Shown here piece by piece: positions 63,221-64,000 of a DNA stretch of 64,000 bases (within the stretch, counting starts at the first letter, position 1; each line of letters opens with the position of its first letter). The translations under genes were made by a program, and so were the position numbers. Location: assembly GCF_003991195.1 (NCBI RefSeq), contig NZ_RCWL01000001.1:124001-188000 (forward strand). The letters are read 5' to 3'. Source of the DNA: Gynurincola endophyticus (lineage in GTDB: Bacteria > Bacteroidota > Bacteroidia > Chitinophagales > Chitinophagaceae). The notes under the pieces are model-generated. The model saw nothing but the letters and a program-made list of their open reading frames with translations, made no database searches and had not been told where the DNA came from.

Positions 63221-64000
63221 ATGCGTAATCTATATATATTATTTATACTATTCCTTTGTGTCGGATGTGATAAGTTTTTAGATGTAAATGACAATCCGAA
63301 CAGACCCGGGAGCTCAACACTTCCATTACGTGCAAAATTTTCAGCAGCTTTGCTAAGCACCGGTATACAAGAATCTACACAGATCAATCAGATCGGTGGA
63401 TTCTGGGGTGGATACTGGGGTACGCCAAATGAAGCGATCGGCCAGTTTGCAGATTTAAAACAATACAACGGATTAGCGATCCGTCACCAGAGAGATGGAA
63501 TAAAAGTTTGGGAAAGTGCTTATGCGAACCTGAACTATTTCCAGCTGATTATTGATGAAGCTGTTGAAACAAACGAACTGTTTTTTTCCGGCTCTTCTAA
63601 AGTAATGCAGGGATGGTTATTCCTTCGCCTCGTAGATTTTTACAATAATATTCCGTTTTCGGATGCGTTGAAAGGAACGATAAAAATTGATCCTGCATAT
63701 GAAGGAGGCCAGCATGTATATGAGCAGGCAATTCAGTTAATTACTGCCGGTATTGATGAAATTAAACGTGCACCGAATAGTACCACGATCGATCCGGGCA
63801 ACCACGACGTTTTGTTCCAGGGTGATAAAACAAAATGGATTCAGTTAGCCAATACGATTAAATTAAGAGGATTAGTAAGACAATCGCAGGTAAATAATCA
63901 GACCTTTATTCAAACACAGTTAGGGATTATTCTTGATGAAGGCACCGGCTTTTTAACAGACAATGCCATCATGAATCCCGGCTTTGCTGCATCTAACGGA
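63221..64000 (+). CDS. SusD/RagB-type lipoprotein, 3' end cut by window
   Basis: The frame opens at ATG 63221, 9 nt after susC, and stays open to the last base (260 residues seen of an expected 480-550). Lipobox LCVGC (Cys16) followed by DKFLDVNDNPNRPGSS, the start typical of the SusD-like family with a WGGYWGTPNEA segment and VMQGWLFLRLVDFYNNIPFSDAL. It is the partner of the preceding SusC. Confidence 0.9.
   Translation, partial: MRNLYILFILFLCVGCDKFLDVNDNPNRPGSSTLPLRAKFSAALLSTGIQESTQINQIGGFWGGYWGTPNEAIGQFADLKQYNGLAIRHQRDGIKVWESAYANLNYFQLIIDEAVETNELFFSGSSKVMQGWLFLRLVDFYNNIPFSDALKGTIKIDPAYEGGQHVYEQAIQLITAGIDEIKRAPNSTTIDPGNHDVLFQGDKTKWIQLANTIKLRGLVRQSQVNNQTFIQTQLGIILDEGTGFLTDNAIMNPGFAASNG

Noticed and set aside
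1-64000. tRNA, rRNA, CRISPR array, transposase or prophage
   Set aside because: I looked for tRNA T-arm text, repeated spacers, transposase motifs and phage genes and found none.

Overview
The window looks like ordinary chromosome from a member of the Bacteroidota, most likely the family Chitinophagaceae. Evidence: two SusC/SusD loci, Por-type (T9SS) C-terminal sorting domains, small-molecule regulators next to polysaccharide genes, promoter elements of the Bacteroidota type (TTG/TTTG, about 20-24 nt, then TAnnTTTG), the ribosomal block rplM-rpsI-rpsB-tsf, and moderate A+T richness. I see no rRNA, tRNA, CRISPR array, prophage or insertion sequence.

Layout. 1-2.6 kb: the end of a phenylacetate (paa) gene run (paaZ, cut by the left edge, and an enoyl-CoA hydratase). 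2.7-19 kb: mixed single genes and short operons (fabG, a GH3-family protein, lptB, metF, a parvulin-type foldase with a thiol-disulfide protein, a YceI protein, an aminotransferase, a tiny lipoprotein, a glycosyltransferase, two tandem secreted alpha/beta hydrolases with T9SS tails, a SixA-like phosphatase, an orphan LuxR-type response regulator). 19-24.5 kb: pyrH, a coiled-coil membrane protein, a membrane-anchored patatin-like lipase, obgE. 24.5-31 kb: the main paa operon on the minus strand, in the order tetR-paaE-DUF3185-like gene, then paaA-B-C-D-G-I-Y; both promoters carry the same 14-bp palindrome, so the TetR protein is the probable phenylacetyl-CoA-type repressor. 31-41 kb: a PfkB-family kinase, a two-lamin-tail surface protein whose frame is broken only by TGA codons, a small membrane protein, a methyltransferase, a Na+/H+ antiporter, asd, a NUMOD4/HNH protein and ligA.

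41.4-54.2 kb: a starch/alpha-glucan utilization locus: susC, susD, a DUF5004-like lipoprotein, a secreted binding-type protein, a SusE/F protein, a large secreted GH13 amylase with T9SS tail, a Nudix-fold transcription factor that has lost its catalytic motif, and a TlpA-like protein. Two inverted repeats (GTGTA-N5-TACAC) sit on the susC promoter and are the best candidate operators. 54.5-57.3 kb: rplM-rpsI-rpsB-tsf. 57.5-64 kb: mqo, then an AraC-type regulator divergent from a second susC/susD pair that runs off the right edge.

The most unusual observation is at 32459-34123: one uninterrupted 555-codon frame with no TAA or TAG and no frameshift, carrying TGA at three internal positions plus one at the end, at least two of them exactly where the protein family has tryptophan. 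At the same time TGA is almost unused as a stop in the window (one of about 53 intact genes). This is either a very peculiar pseudogene or a gene read through at UGA.
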